From: Paenibacillus sp.
GTDB taxonomy: Bacteria; Bacillota; Bacilli; Paenibacillales; YIM-B00363
Reading direction: 5' to 3'
Length of the DNA stretch: 64,000 nucleotides
Assembly: GCF_035645195.1 (NCBI RefSeq)
Contig: NZ_DASQNA010000045.1
Location: forward strand, 1 to 64,000
Under the pieces are notes generated by a model that made no database searches, was not told the DNA's origin, and saw only the letters and a program-made list of their open reading frames with translations. Of the stretch, positions 43,742 to 51,862 are shown piece after piece. The translations under genes were made by a program, and so were the position numbers. Position 1 is the stretch's first letter; each line of letters begins with the position of its first letter.

Positions 43742-43854
43742 ATCATCTTATCACGCTTTGGATGTCCTTACGATCATCCCTTTATTTATTTTTCGATTTT
43801 CTACAATGTGTGCATCCGATTGTTACGATCGGAGGATGCGCGGAAAAGTGTTTA

Positions 43855-43883
43855 TTGAACGATTCGGGCCGCTGGCGTACATT
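43855..43883 (+). promoter_or_regulatory. Candidate promoter for the GH42-like gene
   Basis: TTGAAC, 17-bp spacer, TACATT. The spacing and -10 box resemble the candidate promoter at 46117-46146 and the flanking text is similar. Upstream is an imperfect hairpin (GCATCCGAT / ATCGGAGGATGC). Confidence 0.35.
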
Positions 43884-43919
43884 CAGAACCAATTCGAAGC
43901 GATAGGGAGGTACGTTGTC

Positions 43920-46055
43920 ATGCGGCAGAAGGCTGGGGAAGAAAACCCGTGGTATCGGCGCACGCTGCGCTGGGGGCAGACGAATTTGACGGAGATGGAT
44001 CCGCAGTTATGCGATTTTGCTTGGTGGAGGTCTTATTGGAAAGAAACAAAGGTGCAGGGGTTGATCGTCAACGCCGGCGGGATCGTCGCGTATTACCCGA
44101 GCGACTTCGCGCTGCAGTACCGGGCTGAGGGGCTTGGAGAGCGCGATTTATTCGGCGACTTCGTTCGCGTTGCGCGCGAGGAAGGGTTGGTCGTGTTAGC
44201 CCGTATGGACATCAATCGTGCGACGAAAGCGTTCTACGACGCTCAGCCGGATTGGTTTGTTGTCGATGCGGAAGGCGTGCCGCCAACGTCTGACGGTAGG
44301 TATTTTTCGTGCATCAACAGCGATTATTACAAAACGTTCATCCCTGAGGTGTTGAGGGAGATCGTTACCAAGTACGGACCGGAGGGATTCACCGACAACA
44401 GCTGGACCGGCTACACGAAGCAGGTGTGCCATTGTGTAAATTGCAAGAAGAAATTCAAGTTCGAGACGGGCTTCGATCTGCCGGCGGCGAAGGATTGGGG
44501 CGATCCCGCTTATCGGGAATGGGTACGCTGGAGCTACGGCTGCCGGTTGGAAAATTGGGATTTGTTCAACCGCGTCACGATGGAAGCGGGCGGGAAGGAC
44601 TGTCTGTGGCTCGGCATGGTGAACGCGAATCCGATTCACACGCACGGTTTTTTCTACGATTTGAAGGACATCGGCGAGCGGTCCAAGATTATAATGTGCG
44701 ACCACCAATCCCGCGACTCCCTGAACGGCTTCGAACAGAACGGCATGAACGGCCAGCTGCTTCAGAGCGTCTCCGATTGGGACGTCGTCGTGCCCGAGAG
44801 TATGGCTAATTACGTTCGCGGCGTTCGGACGTTCCGACAAGGCAGCAATCCGCCGCTCGAGACGCGGCTGTGGATGCTGGAGGGGATCGCGGGCGGCATC
44901 TCCCCTTGGTATCATCATATCGGCGCGGTGCAGGAGGATCGCCGGCAATACGAGAACGCGGTACCGGTCATGCAGTGGCACGAGGCGAATGAAGCGTATT
45001 TGTACGACCGCGCTCCCGCCGCAACCGTAGGTCTTGTCTGGAGCCAGATGAACACCTCGTTCTTCGGAAGGGACGAGATCGAAGAGCAAGTCGCGCTGCC
45101 ATGGCACGGCTTCGCAAGAGCATTGACGCGCGCGCGGATCCCTTACATCCCCGTGCATGCGGATCAGATCGGCAAGCACGCGGGCGCGCTGAAGACGCTG
45201 ATATTGCCGGATGTGGCGGCGATGACCGATGCGCAGTGCGAAGCGGTCGCCAGCTTCGTCGAAGCCGGCGGGAGCTTGATCGTCACGGGGGCTTCCGGGA
45301 CGTTGGACGGCCTCGGAGAGCCGCGCGATCGCTTCCCGTTGGAGGACTTGCTCGGCATCTCGCATCTCTACGAGATGGAAGGCTCCGTCGGGAAACAATC
45401 CTCCGAATGGTCTTACTACGGGGCTCACAACTACTTTAGATTACCCAAGGACCGGCATCCCGTTCTGGCGGGCTTCGAAAACACGGATATTTTGCCGTTC
45501 GGGGGCAAGGTGCATCGGGTACGGGCCAACGGCTCGACGCTGCAGCCGATCGCGACGTATATTCCGTCCTATCCGATCTATCCGCCGGAGTTCAGCTGGA
45601 TGCGGGTGCCGCAGACGGACGTCCCCGTGCTGTTCGCCGGACGGCACCAGGCGGGCGGACGGCTGTTCTACTTCGCCGGCGACGTCGATCGCTGCTATGG
45701 TCGTACGCACTTGCCGGATCTGGGAGATCTGCTGGCGGCCGCCGTAAGATGGGCCTCGGAAGAGAGTCTGCCGCTTCAAGTAGAGGGGCCCGGGTATTTG
45801 GATTGCAGGCTGTATCGGCAGGAAGGCCGACTGGTGCTGCATATCGTGAACCTCAGCGGAAGCAATCAACATGGGTACGTCGAAGAATATTACCCGGTCG
45901 GTCCGTTGACCGTCTCGGTGAAGGCGGACGGCTTCGAGCCGACGCGCGGGAAGCTGCGGGTGGCCGGAGGAGAGACGATGCTGGAACGCAAAGGCGGTTG
46001 GGTGACGCTGCGCGTAGATGCCGTGCGAGACCATGAATTGATCGTGTTCGAGTAA
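43920..46055 (+). CDS. GH42-like glycoside hydrolase / beta-galactosidase trimerisation-domain protein
   Basis: About 711 residues. The first 360 residues look like a TIM-barrel glycosidase: YRRTLRWGQTNLTEMDPQLC, VNAGGIVAYYPSD, FSCINSDYYKTFIPEVLREI and FTDNSWTGYTKQVCHCVNC. A middle domain (TLILPDVAAMTDAQCEAVASF) resembles the flavodoxin-like trimerisation domain of GH42 enzymes; a beta domain ends it. No signal peptide is seen, so it is probably cytoplasmic. The ATG at 43920 is chosen because GGGAGG lies upstream and family members begin near PWYRRTLRW; earlier starts are possible. Catalytic residues were not assigned. Confidence 0.82.
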   Translation: MRQKAGEENPWYRRTLRWGQTNLTEMDPQLCDFAWWRSYWKETKVQGLIVNAGGIVAYYPSDFALQYRAEGLGERDLFGDFVRVAREEGLVVLARMDINRATKAFYDAQPDWFVVDAEGVPPTSDGRYFSCINSDYYKTFIPEVLREIVTKYGPEGFTDNSWTGYTKQVCHCVNCKKKFKFETGFDLPAAKDWGDPAYREWVRWSYGCRLENWDLFNRVTMEAGGKDCLWLGMVNANPIHTHGFFYDLKDIGERSKIIMCDHQSRDSLNGFEQNGMNGQLLQSVSDWDVVVPESMANYVRGVRTFRQGSNPPLETRLWMLEGIAGGISPWYHHIGAVQEDRRQYENAVPVMQWHEANEAYLYDRAPAATVGLVWSQMNTSFFGRDEIEEQVALPWHGFARALTRARIPYIPVHADQIGKHAGALKTLILPDVAAMTDAQCEAVASFVEAGGSLIVTGASGTLDGLGEPRDRFPLEDLLGISHLYEMEGSVGKQSSEWSYYGAHNYFRLPKDRHPVLAGFENTDILPFGGKVHRVRANGSTLQPIATYIPSYPIYPPEFSWMRVPQTDVPVLFAGRHQAGGRLFYFAGDVDRCYGRTHLPDLGDLLAAAVRWASEESLPLQVEGPGYLDCRLYRQEGRLVLHIVNLSGSNQHGYVEEYYPVGPLTVSVKADGFEPTRGKLRVAGGETMLERKGGWVTLRVDAVRDHELIVFE

Positions 46056-46075
46056 TACACCGTTTGTAACATCCG

Positions 46076-46104
46076 CCTCCGATGTACCGACGGTGCATCG
46101 GAGG
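46076..46104 (+). terminator. Hairpin after the GH42-like gene
   Basis: CCTCCGATG and CATCGGAGG form a perfect 9-bp stem with an 11-base loop. A weak A/T tail (GAAAACTGTT) follows, so termination is probably partial. Confidence 0.45.
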
Positions 46105-46116
46105 GAAAACTGTTCA

Positions 46117-46146
46117 TTGATTTTGCCGGACGCTCTGGTTTACATT
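46117..46146 (+). promoter_or_regulatory. Candidate promoter for PD40 paralog 2 and the binding-protein gene
   Basis: TTGATT, 18-bp spacer, TACATT. It is similar to the element at 43855-43883, with related flanking text (GGACGCTCTGGTTTACATTC against GGGCCGCTGGCGTACATTC). Confidence 0.35.
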
Positions 46147-46321
46147 CAAGTTGCTTCCGGCGGCGTCCCCGCGTCCCCCTCCCTGAATGAGGAAATGGCA
46201 TCGCTTACATGAGCGTGTCGAACGCTCGGTTCTGTGGAGAAGAGTGACGCAACGCAGCCCGAGGGCGAATCAAGTCGATAAGGAACGTCCACCAAAAAAG
46301 AAACCGTTAGGAGGATTCCGC

Positions 46322-47386
46322 ATGTCCGATACGCCGGGAGGCGCAAGTCCGAATCCGTTGCTCGATCCCCCGCCGTTTCACCAGATGCTGCTAGATTACG
46401 GAGAGCGGCCGTATTGGTCGCCGGATGGCAAACGAATTGCTTTCGTGGAGAGCAACTACGGGGACATCTGCGAGATCGATATGGAAACCCGCAAGGTTCG
46501 CAATCTCACGAAACATCTTGGGGACCATCATTCGTTCTTGCGCGTCTTGTTTTTGCCGAACGGGGATTATTTGTTGATCGGTCCCAAGGAGTTTAAAAAC
46601 CGAGACATCAGCAGGCATGTCGAGTCCGAGCTGTGGATTATGGACAAAGACGCGAAGCGCCCGCCCAAGCCGCTCGGTCGGAGGATTTACGAAGGCTGCG
46701 GCGTCTCGACGATCGCGAATCGGATTACGTACGCGTTAAGCTCGCGTACGACCCCGGAGCTCGGCGGGACGGATCGATGGGAAGCGCACGTGACCGAGAT
46801 CGTCTACGATGAGAACGGTCCGAGATTGGGCGAAGATCGAGTAATTTACAGAACCCAAGGGGGTTACCGGTGCGAGCCGCAGGATTTCCGCCATAACGAC
46901 AAGGAGGTCATCATGGCGGAGTATTACAACAGCCATCGAACGCATCCGGACCATTGGCGATGCACCGTGAAGGGGGTCCACCTCGATACACTCGAAGTAC
47001 GGGTGTATATCGACGAGCCGACGACGCATAACGAGTGCGAAGGGATTTTCCCCGATGGCGAGCATATTTGCTTGGAGTCGTCCTGCGATTACGAGAACTT
47101 CTTCCCGCCAATCGACCTGTGGAAGCTGAAGCTGGACGGCACTGGACGACGCGTCCGCATGACGCGGTTGATCGACAGTCCTCCATGGCGAGCCAGCAAC
47201 TCCAATATTTCCCCGGACGGGAAATGGATGGCCTTCATGATCAATCAATACGACAGCGAGCCCGGTTACGGCATGGGCCTCGGACTGTTCGATGTGGAGG
47301 CATGGGAGAAGAGCGCTTACGCGCAGCAATGGGAGACGCCGCAAGAACGGGCAATGGCAAGGAATTCCGCACAACCTAAAACTTAA
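46322..47386 (+). CDS. PD40 beta-propeller protein, paralog 2
   Basis: About 354 residues and very close to the paralog at 40355, with the same DHHSF, CEPQDF, THNECEGIF, ESSCD and RASNSN motifs and the blades WSPDGKRIAF and SPDGKWMAFM. The ATG at 46322 follows TTAGGAGGATTC; an in-frame ATG further upstream would add a basic tail with no matching region in the paralogs. The binding-protein gene begins 15 bp after it, so propeller and binding protein are co-transcribed. No signal peptide, so a cytoplasmic role is likely. Confidence 0.85.
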   Translation: MSDTPGGASPNPLLDPPPFHQMLLDYGERPYWSPDGKRIAFVESNYGDICEIDMETRKVRNLTKHLGDHHSFLRVLFLPNGDYLLIGPKEFKNRDISRHVESELWIMDKDAKRPPKPLGRRIYEGCGVSTIANRITYALSSRTTPELGGTDRWEAHVTEIVYDENGPRLGEDRVIYRTQGGYRCEPQDFRHNDKEVIMAEYYNSHRTHPDHWRCTVKGVHLDTLEVRVYIDEPTTHNECEGIFPDGEHICLESSCDYENFFPPIDLWKLKLDGTGRRVRMTRLIDSPPWRASNSNISPDGKWMAFMINQYDSEPGYGMGLGLFDVEAWEKSAYAQQWETPQERAMARNSAQPKT

Positions 47387-47401
47387 GGGAGGTTGTCATC
47401 A

Positions 47402-49222
47402 ATGAAGAGGAGTTTACAAAGCATGCGAAGCGTATTCGCGCTCATCCTGGCCTTCGCGATGTTCGTGACGTTCGCGGTCGGGTGCTCCAACGATTCCAAG
47501 GGCGATGCGGGAGGCGGCGAATCGGCAACGAAGTCGGAAGGAAAGACGCCGGCGCCCGCGAACGCCGAGAATCTCGATCCGCTCTCGGCAGCGGCGGACA
47601 ACGTCATCATTGAAGCGGAGCTGGCGGCGACCGAGACGCCGGAATACTTCGCCAATACGCCGACGTTCGAATACGTCGTCAACTTCGGGGTTACACCTCT
47701 GAAGGAAGGCTCCTTCGGGCAGCGTTACTTCGAGAAAAAGTTTAACGTGAAGTTGAAGTTCGTCACGTTAGACGGCGCCGATCGGAAGGAACAGCTTAAC
47801 TTAATGTACGCCACAGGAACGGTTCCGGATCTCGTCACGCTTACGCTCGGAGACATTCCCGAATATACGAAGCAGGGTGTCCTGGCCGAGGTGCCGTTGG
47901 ACATGGTGAAAGAGCATATGCCCGTTTATTCGCAGAATATCGAGAAGTTCGACCCGCAGCTGTTCAATATCACGAAGGTCGACGGCAAGAACATGGGCCT
48001 CGCGCGCTTGAAGCCGAACGGCGGGGTGCCTCGCGGAGCGGTCATTCGGGCGGATTGGCTGGAGAAAGTCGGCATTACGAAGGTGCCCGAGACGATCGAG
48101 GAGTTGGAGGCGGCCTTCTTGAAATTCCGCAACGAAGACCCTGATGGGAATGGAAAAAAGGATACGTACGCCCTGTCGAATCCGAGCAACTTCGCAGGTC
48201 ATTATTGGTTCCACTCGATCTTCGGCGCCTTCGGGGCGAATCCGTTCATCTGGGTGGAACGGAACGGGCAGCTGCAATTCGGCTTTACGACGCCGGAAGT
48301 GAAGGAAGCACTGAAGACGCTGAATCGTTGGTACGAAGCCGGAATCATCGATCCGGAATTCATTACGGACAACGGCCGAAGCAGCGACGTGGAGGATATC
48401 GCGACGAAATTCGCAAAGGCGAAGCTCGGGTACGCCGACCAGTTAAGCTTTGACGACCATCAATGGGATAACGACGGCCATATCAGCTTCCGATGGACAG
48501 CGAATTCTCCGGAGTGGCAGGCGTTCTTCGAGGAGCATAAAGACGATCCTGCGAAAGCTTATCAGTATGGCATCTTCACCGACTTCAACGATTCCGTGCC
48601 GCAGCCGATCTACATCAGCATGCCGCCGGTGAAAGGACCGGGGGGCCATCAAGGCTACTATCGCGAGGGCTACCAAGATTCGGTATTCGGCTTCGGCAAG
48701 AACCTTGAGAACGATCCGCAGAAGCTCGAGAAGCTGCTGAAGATCATGGAATACCTCCATGTGGACGAGGACGCGCACATTACGCAAAGCTGGGGTCCGG
48801 AAGGCTTGATGTGGATCTCCGACGAGTCGGGCCAGCGCCAGCTGAATCCGGAATGGGCGAAGCACGAGCTGTTCCACCCGCAATACAAGCATCTGGGCGT
48901 GAACTGGCTGTCGAACCCGATGAACTGGACGAATCCGGATTTCTTGGCGCTCTGGGGACCTCGGGACGTACAGCGTTACGAGCTGACCGCGAACGTTATG
49001 GCAAAATTCCCGTATTACGAAAACATGCTGAAGGTCGGTCTTCCTTCGCAGGCAAAATATTCGGAATTACTCGATACGCGAATCAAGGAATACGTCGTGA
49101 AGGCGATCGCCGGCGACGTCGACGTCGACGGGACGTTCGACGCGACGGTTCAGAAGTGGTATCAGGACGGCGGCGAACAGCTGACCAAAGAAGCGAACGA
49201 GTGGTACGCGAACGTGAAGTAA
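47402..49222 (+). CDS. CUT1 ABC transporter substrate-binding lipoprotein
   Basis: About 606 residues. Signal peptide with lipobox FAVGC (cysteine near residue 27), then a Gly/Glu/Ser linker and a long type-1 binding fold with EDPDGNGKKDTYALS. It is the only binding protein near the permeases at 38448-40333, which lack an adjacent one, so it probably serves them. The ATG at 47402 follows GGGAGG. It lies between two PD40 paralogs. Confidence 0.92.
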   Translation: MKRSLQSMRSVFALILAFAMFVTFAVGCSNDSKGDAGGGESATKSEGKTPAPANAENLDPLSAAADNVIIEAELAATETPEYFANTPTFEYVVNFGVTPLKEGSFGQRYFEKKFNVKLKFVTLDGADRKEQLNLMYATGTVPDLVTLTLGDIPEYTKQGVLAEVPLDMVKEHMPVYSQNIEKFDPQLFNITKVDGKNMGLARLKPNGGVPRGAVIRADWLEKVGITKVPETIEELEAAFLKFRNEDPDGNGKKDTYALSNPSNFAGHYWFHSIFGAFGANPFIWVERNGQLQFGFTTPEVKEALKTLNRWYEAGIIDPEFITDNGRSSDVEDIATKFAKAKLGYADQLSFDDHQWDNDGHISFRWTANSPEWQAFFEEHKDDPAKAYQYGIFTDFNDSVPQPIYISMPPVKGPGGHQGYYREGYQDSVFGFGKNLENDPQKLEKLLKIMEYLHVDEDAHITQSWGPEGLMWISDESGQRQLNPEWAKHELFHPQYKHLGVNWLSNPMNWTNPDFLALWGPRDVQRYELTANVMAKFPYYENMLKVGLPSQAKYSELLDTRIKEYVVKAIAGDVDVDGTFDATVQKWYQDGGEQLTKEANEWYANVK

Positions 49223-49236
49223 TGCCATAAGCAGGC

Positions 49237-49260
49237 AAGCCCGTTCGGCGGAGCGGGCTT
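49237..49260 (+). terminator. Weak terminator/attenuator hairpin
   Basis: AAGCCCG pairs with CGGGCTT around a 10-base loop. The tail CCTAAAT is poor, so it may only reduce expression of the PD40 gene after it. Confidence 0.45.
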
Positions 49261-49292
49261 CCTAAATACCGAACGGAAGCGGGGAATTCGGA

Positions 49293-50390
49293 ATGACTAG
49301 CGGGAAAATTCATCAGGTGACAAACGAGTTGTACGCGGGTGAGCATGTGTTGGATACGCCGATGGCGTTTCATGAGAAGCTGCTCGGTTACGGAGAGCGA
49401 CCCTACTGGTCTCCAGACGGCAAGCGGATTGCGTTCATTGAGAAAAATTACGGAGACGTCTGCGAAATCGACCTGGAGACGCGTCAGGTGAAGCAACTGA
49501 CGAAGGAACTGGGGGACCACCATTCCTTCCTTCGCGTGCTGTTCCTGCCTAGCGGGGATTATATTCTGATCGGTCCGAAGGAATTTAAGGACCGGCGCAC
49601 GAGCCGGGCGATCGAATCCGAGCTCTGGTTCATGGACAAGGACGCGAAGCGTCCGCCGAAGCCGCTCGGGCGGGCGATCTTCGAGGGCTGCGGCGTCTCG
49701 ACGATCGCGAACCGCATCACCTTCTCCGTGAACGGCCTGCATGATCCGAGCGTTGGCGCCGCCGACGACTTCGCCGTCATCGTCGCGGACGTAGACGCGT
49801 CGAATCCCGACGACCCGAAGCTGGCGAACGAGAGGATCGTCTACCGCGCAAGCGGCGGCGTTCGACCGGAACCTCAGGATTTCCGTCACAACGATTCGGA
49901 AATCATCATGGCCGAATACATCAACGACCCCTGGGGCCGACACGGCCCGAAGGACGATTGGAAATGTATCGTCAGCGGCATCAAGCTCGATACGCTGGAG
50001 CGGACCGTTTACATCGACGAGCCGCTCACGCATAACGAATGCGAAGGGATTTTCCCCGACCATGAGTATATTTGCCTCGAATCGTCCTGCGACGAGGTGA
50101 ATTCCTATCCGCCGCTCGATCTTTGGAAGCTAAAGCTCGACGGCTCCGGCAGACGCGTCCGCATGACGAGATTTTTCGAGCGCTACCCATGGCGTGCCAG
50201 CAATTCCAACGTTAGCCCGGATGGCAAACGGATGGCGTTCATGGTCAACATGGTGAACAGCGAAGCGGGCTTTGGTATGGGACTCGGCTTGTTCGACTTG
50301 GAGGGCTGGGAGAAAAGTCCGTACGCCCAGCAATGGGAGACGCCGGCGTCCCGAGCGCAGGACCGCGAGGCGAAGCGATTAGAATCGTAA
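49293..50390 (+). CDS. PD40 beta-propeller protein, paralog 3
   Basis: About 365 residues and more distant from the other two: it has an insertion in the middle (SVGAADDFAVIVADVDASNP) but keeps all the shared residues, namely DHHSF, PEPQDF, THNECEGIF, ESSCD and RASNSN. Blade repeats are WSPDGKRIAF and SPDGKRMAFM. No signal peptide. GCGGGGAATT precedes the ATG. It is the last gene of the cluster before a terminator. Retention of the motifs in three copies argues for a conserved catalytic function. Confidence 0.85.
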   Translation: MTSGKIHQVTNELYAGEHVLDTPMAFHEKLLGYGERPYWSPDGKRIAFIEKNYGDVCEIDLETRQVKQLTKELGDHHSFLRVLFLPSGDYILIGPKEFKDRRTSRAIESELWFMDKDAKRPPKPLGRAIFEGCGVSTIANRITFSVNGLHDPSVGAADDFAVIVADVDASNPDDPKLANERIVYRASGGVRPEPQDFRHNDSEIIMAEYINDPWGRHGPKDDWKCIVSGIKLDTLERTVYIDEPLTHNECEGIFPDHEYICLESSCDEVNSYPPLDLWKLKLDGSGRRVRMTRFFERYPWRASNSNVSPDGKRMAFMVNMVNSEAGFGMGLGLFDLEGWEKSPYAQQWETPASRAQDREAKRLES

Positions 50391-50397
50391 TGATGAT

Positions 50398-50435
50398 GCA
50401 CATCCTTTCCGTTCGCGGGAGGGTGTGCTTCTTTT
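50398..50435 (+). terminator. Intrinsic terminator after the third PD40 gene
   Basis: GCACATCCT pairs with AGGGTGTGC (one G-U) and is followed by TTCTTTT. Confidence 0.82.
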
Positions 50436-50436
50436 A

Positions 50437-50445
50437 TGTTATAAT
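50437..50445 (+). promoter_or_regulatory. Extended -10 promoter element for the flavoprotein pair
   Basis: TGTTATAAT fits TGnTATAAT and lies about 85 bp before the first flavoprotein gene. Confidence 0.45.
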
Positions 50446-50530
50446 GGATCGAATAACGCACATCGGCGCTTTCATGATAAATTTCAACCCCTATATATAA
50501 ATCATTGGACGAAGGGTGCATTGACCAAGC

Positions 50531-51835
50531 ATGAATGAAACTCCCATTCACCACACGCTGATCATTATCGGCGCGGGTGCATCAGGATTGATGGCCGCCG
50601 TTACGGCGCGGGATCTCGGGATCGATACCGCTATTGTGGAGGGCAACGACCGGATCGGAAAGAAAATCGCCATGACGGGCGACGGCCGCTGCAACATTAC
50701 GAACGAATCCACGGCGACGGGGACGGACGAAGCGGAGGCTTTATTGCGGAAGTATCACGGCAGTCAGCCTGATTTTCCGCGAGCTGTGCTGCAGCAATTC
50801 GGCATCCGTCAAACGATAGATTTTTTCCAGGTGCTCGGGCTTCCGCTTACTACGTTAAAAGAGGGTTTCATGTATCCGATGTCGCTGCAGGCTGCATCCG
50901 TAGTGGATATTTTCGAGCTTGCGCTGGAGGATCGGAACGTTCCGGTATACCTGGGCAATAAGGTCGTGGATGTGGCTGTATCGCAGCATCATCCGCGATT
51001 CACGATTACGTGCCGAACCGAGACAGAGGAACGAGTCGTTTACACAAGCGAGTACTTGTTTCTATGCACGGGCGGCCTGACCGGACAGAATGCGGGGACG
51101 GATGGCTCCGGTTATACGCTGGCGAAGCGTATGGGGCACACCTTGGTCGAGCCGGTGCCGGCCATCGTGCAGCTGAAGGTGCAATACCCGCATCTGAAGG
51201 CGCTGTCTGGCATCAAGATTCAAGGGCGAGCCCATATTCTCGTGAAAGGAAAGGTCGTCCGAAGCGAGTCCGGTGAAATTCATTTCGCCGAATACGGTCT
51301 CTCCGGCCCTCCCATCCTCCAGCTCAGTCGGATCGCTTCCGTACACCTCGCGAAAGGGGATGCCGTGACCGTGTCCGTCGACTTAATGCCGGGCCGCACG
51401 GAGGAAGAAGTCGTCGAATTTCTAGAAATGAACTGGGGGACGTTCGCGCACCGGAAGGTTGCGGAGTCCTTCACCGGTTTCATACACAAGAAGCTGATCC
51501 CCGTCTTGCTGAAGGAGGCGGGAATCGATCAAGAACCGGACCTGCTCTGCCAGGATCTCTCGTGGAAAACCAAAGGGATCTTTTATAAAATATTGAAGCA
51601 TTGGGAATTCAAAGTAACAGACACCCATAGCTTCGAGAACGCGCAATCGACAACCGGCGGCATAGCTACGAAGGAACTCGTCGCGGACACGTTGGAATCC
51701 AAGCTTGTGCCTGGGCTGTACTTAGCCGGCGAGGTGATGGACGTCGACGGCGACTTCGGCGGCTACAACCTGCAGTGGGCTTGGAGCTCCGGGTATGTGG
51801 CTGCGATGGCGCTCGGGAAATCTATCGACAGATAA
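50531..51835 (+). CDS. BaiN/HI0933-family FAD-dependent oxidoreductase, paralog 1
   Basis: About 434 residues. The FAD-binding motif IIGAGASGLMAAVTARDLGI is at the start and GDGRCNITN follows, both signatures of the HI0933/YhiN family. The C-terminal GLYLAGEVMDVDGDFGGYNLQWAWSSGYVAA is a second FAD-contact region. Length is typical. The function of this family is not well defined; BaiN itself acts on bile acids. A close paralog starts 27 bp after it, and the pair is bounded by terminators. Confidence 0.9.
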   Translation: MNETPIHHTLIIIGAGASGLMAAVTARDLGIDTAIVEGNDRIGKKIAMTGDGRCNITNESTATGTDEAEALLRKYHGSQPDFPRAVLQQFGIRQTIDFFQVLGLPLTTLKEGFMYPMSLQAASVVDIFELALEDRNVPVYLGNKVVDVAVSQHHPRFTITCRTETEERVVYTSEYLFLCTGGLTGQNAGTDGSGYTLAKRMGHTLVEPVPAIVQLKVQYPHLKALSGIKIQGRAHILVKGKVVRSESGEIHFAEYGLSGPPILQLSRIASVHLAKGDAVTVSVDLMPGRTEEEVVEFLEMNWGTFAHRKVAESFTGFIHKKLIPVLLKEAGIDQEPDLLCQDLSWKTKGIFYKILKHWEFKVTDTHSFENAQSTTGGIATKELVADTLESKLVPGLYLAGEVMDVDGDFGGYNLQWAWSSGYVAAMALGKSIDR

Positions 51836-51862
51836 AACCATTGGAAAAAGGAATTTTCACAT

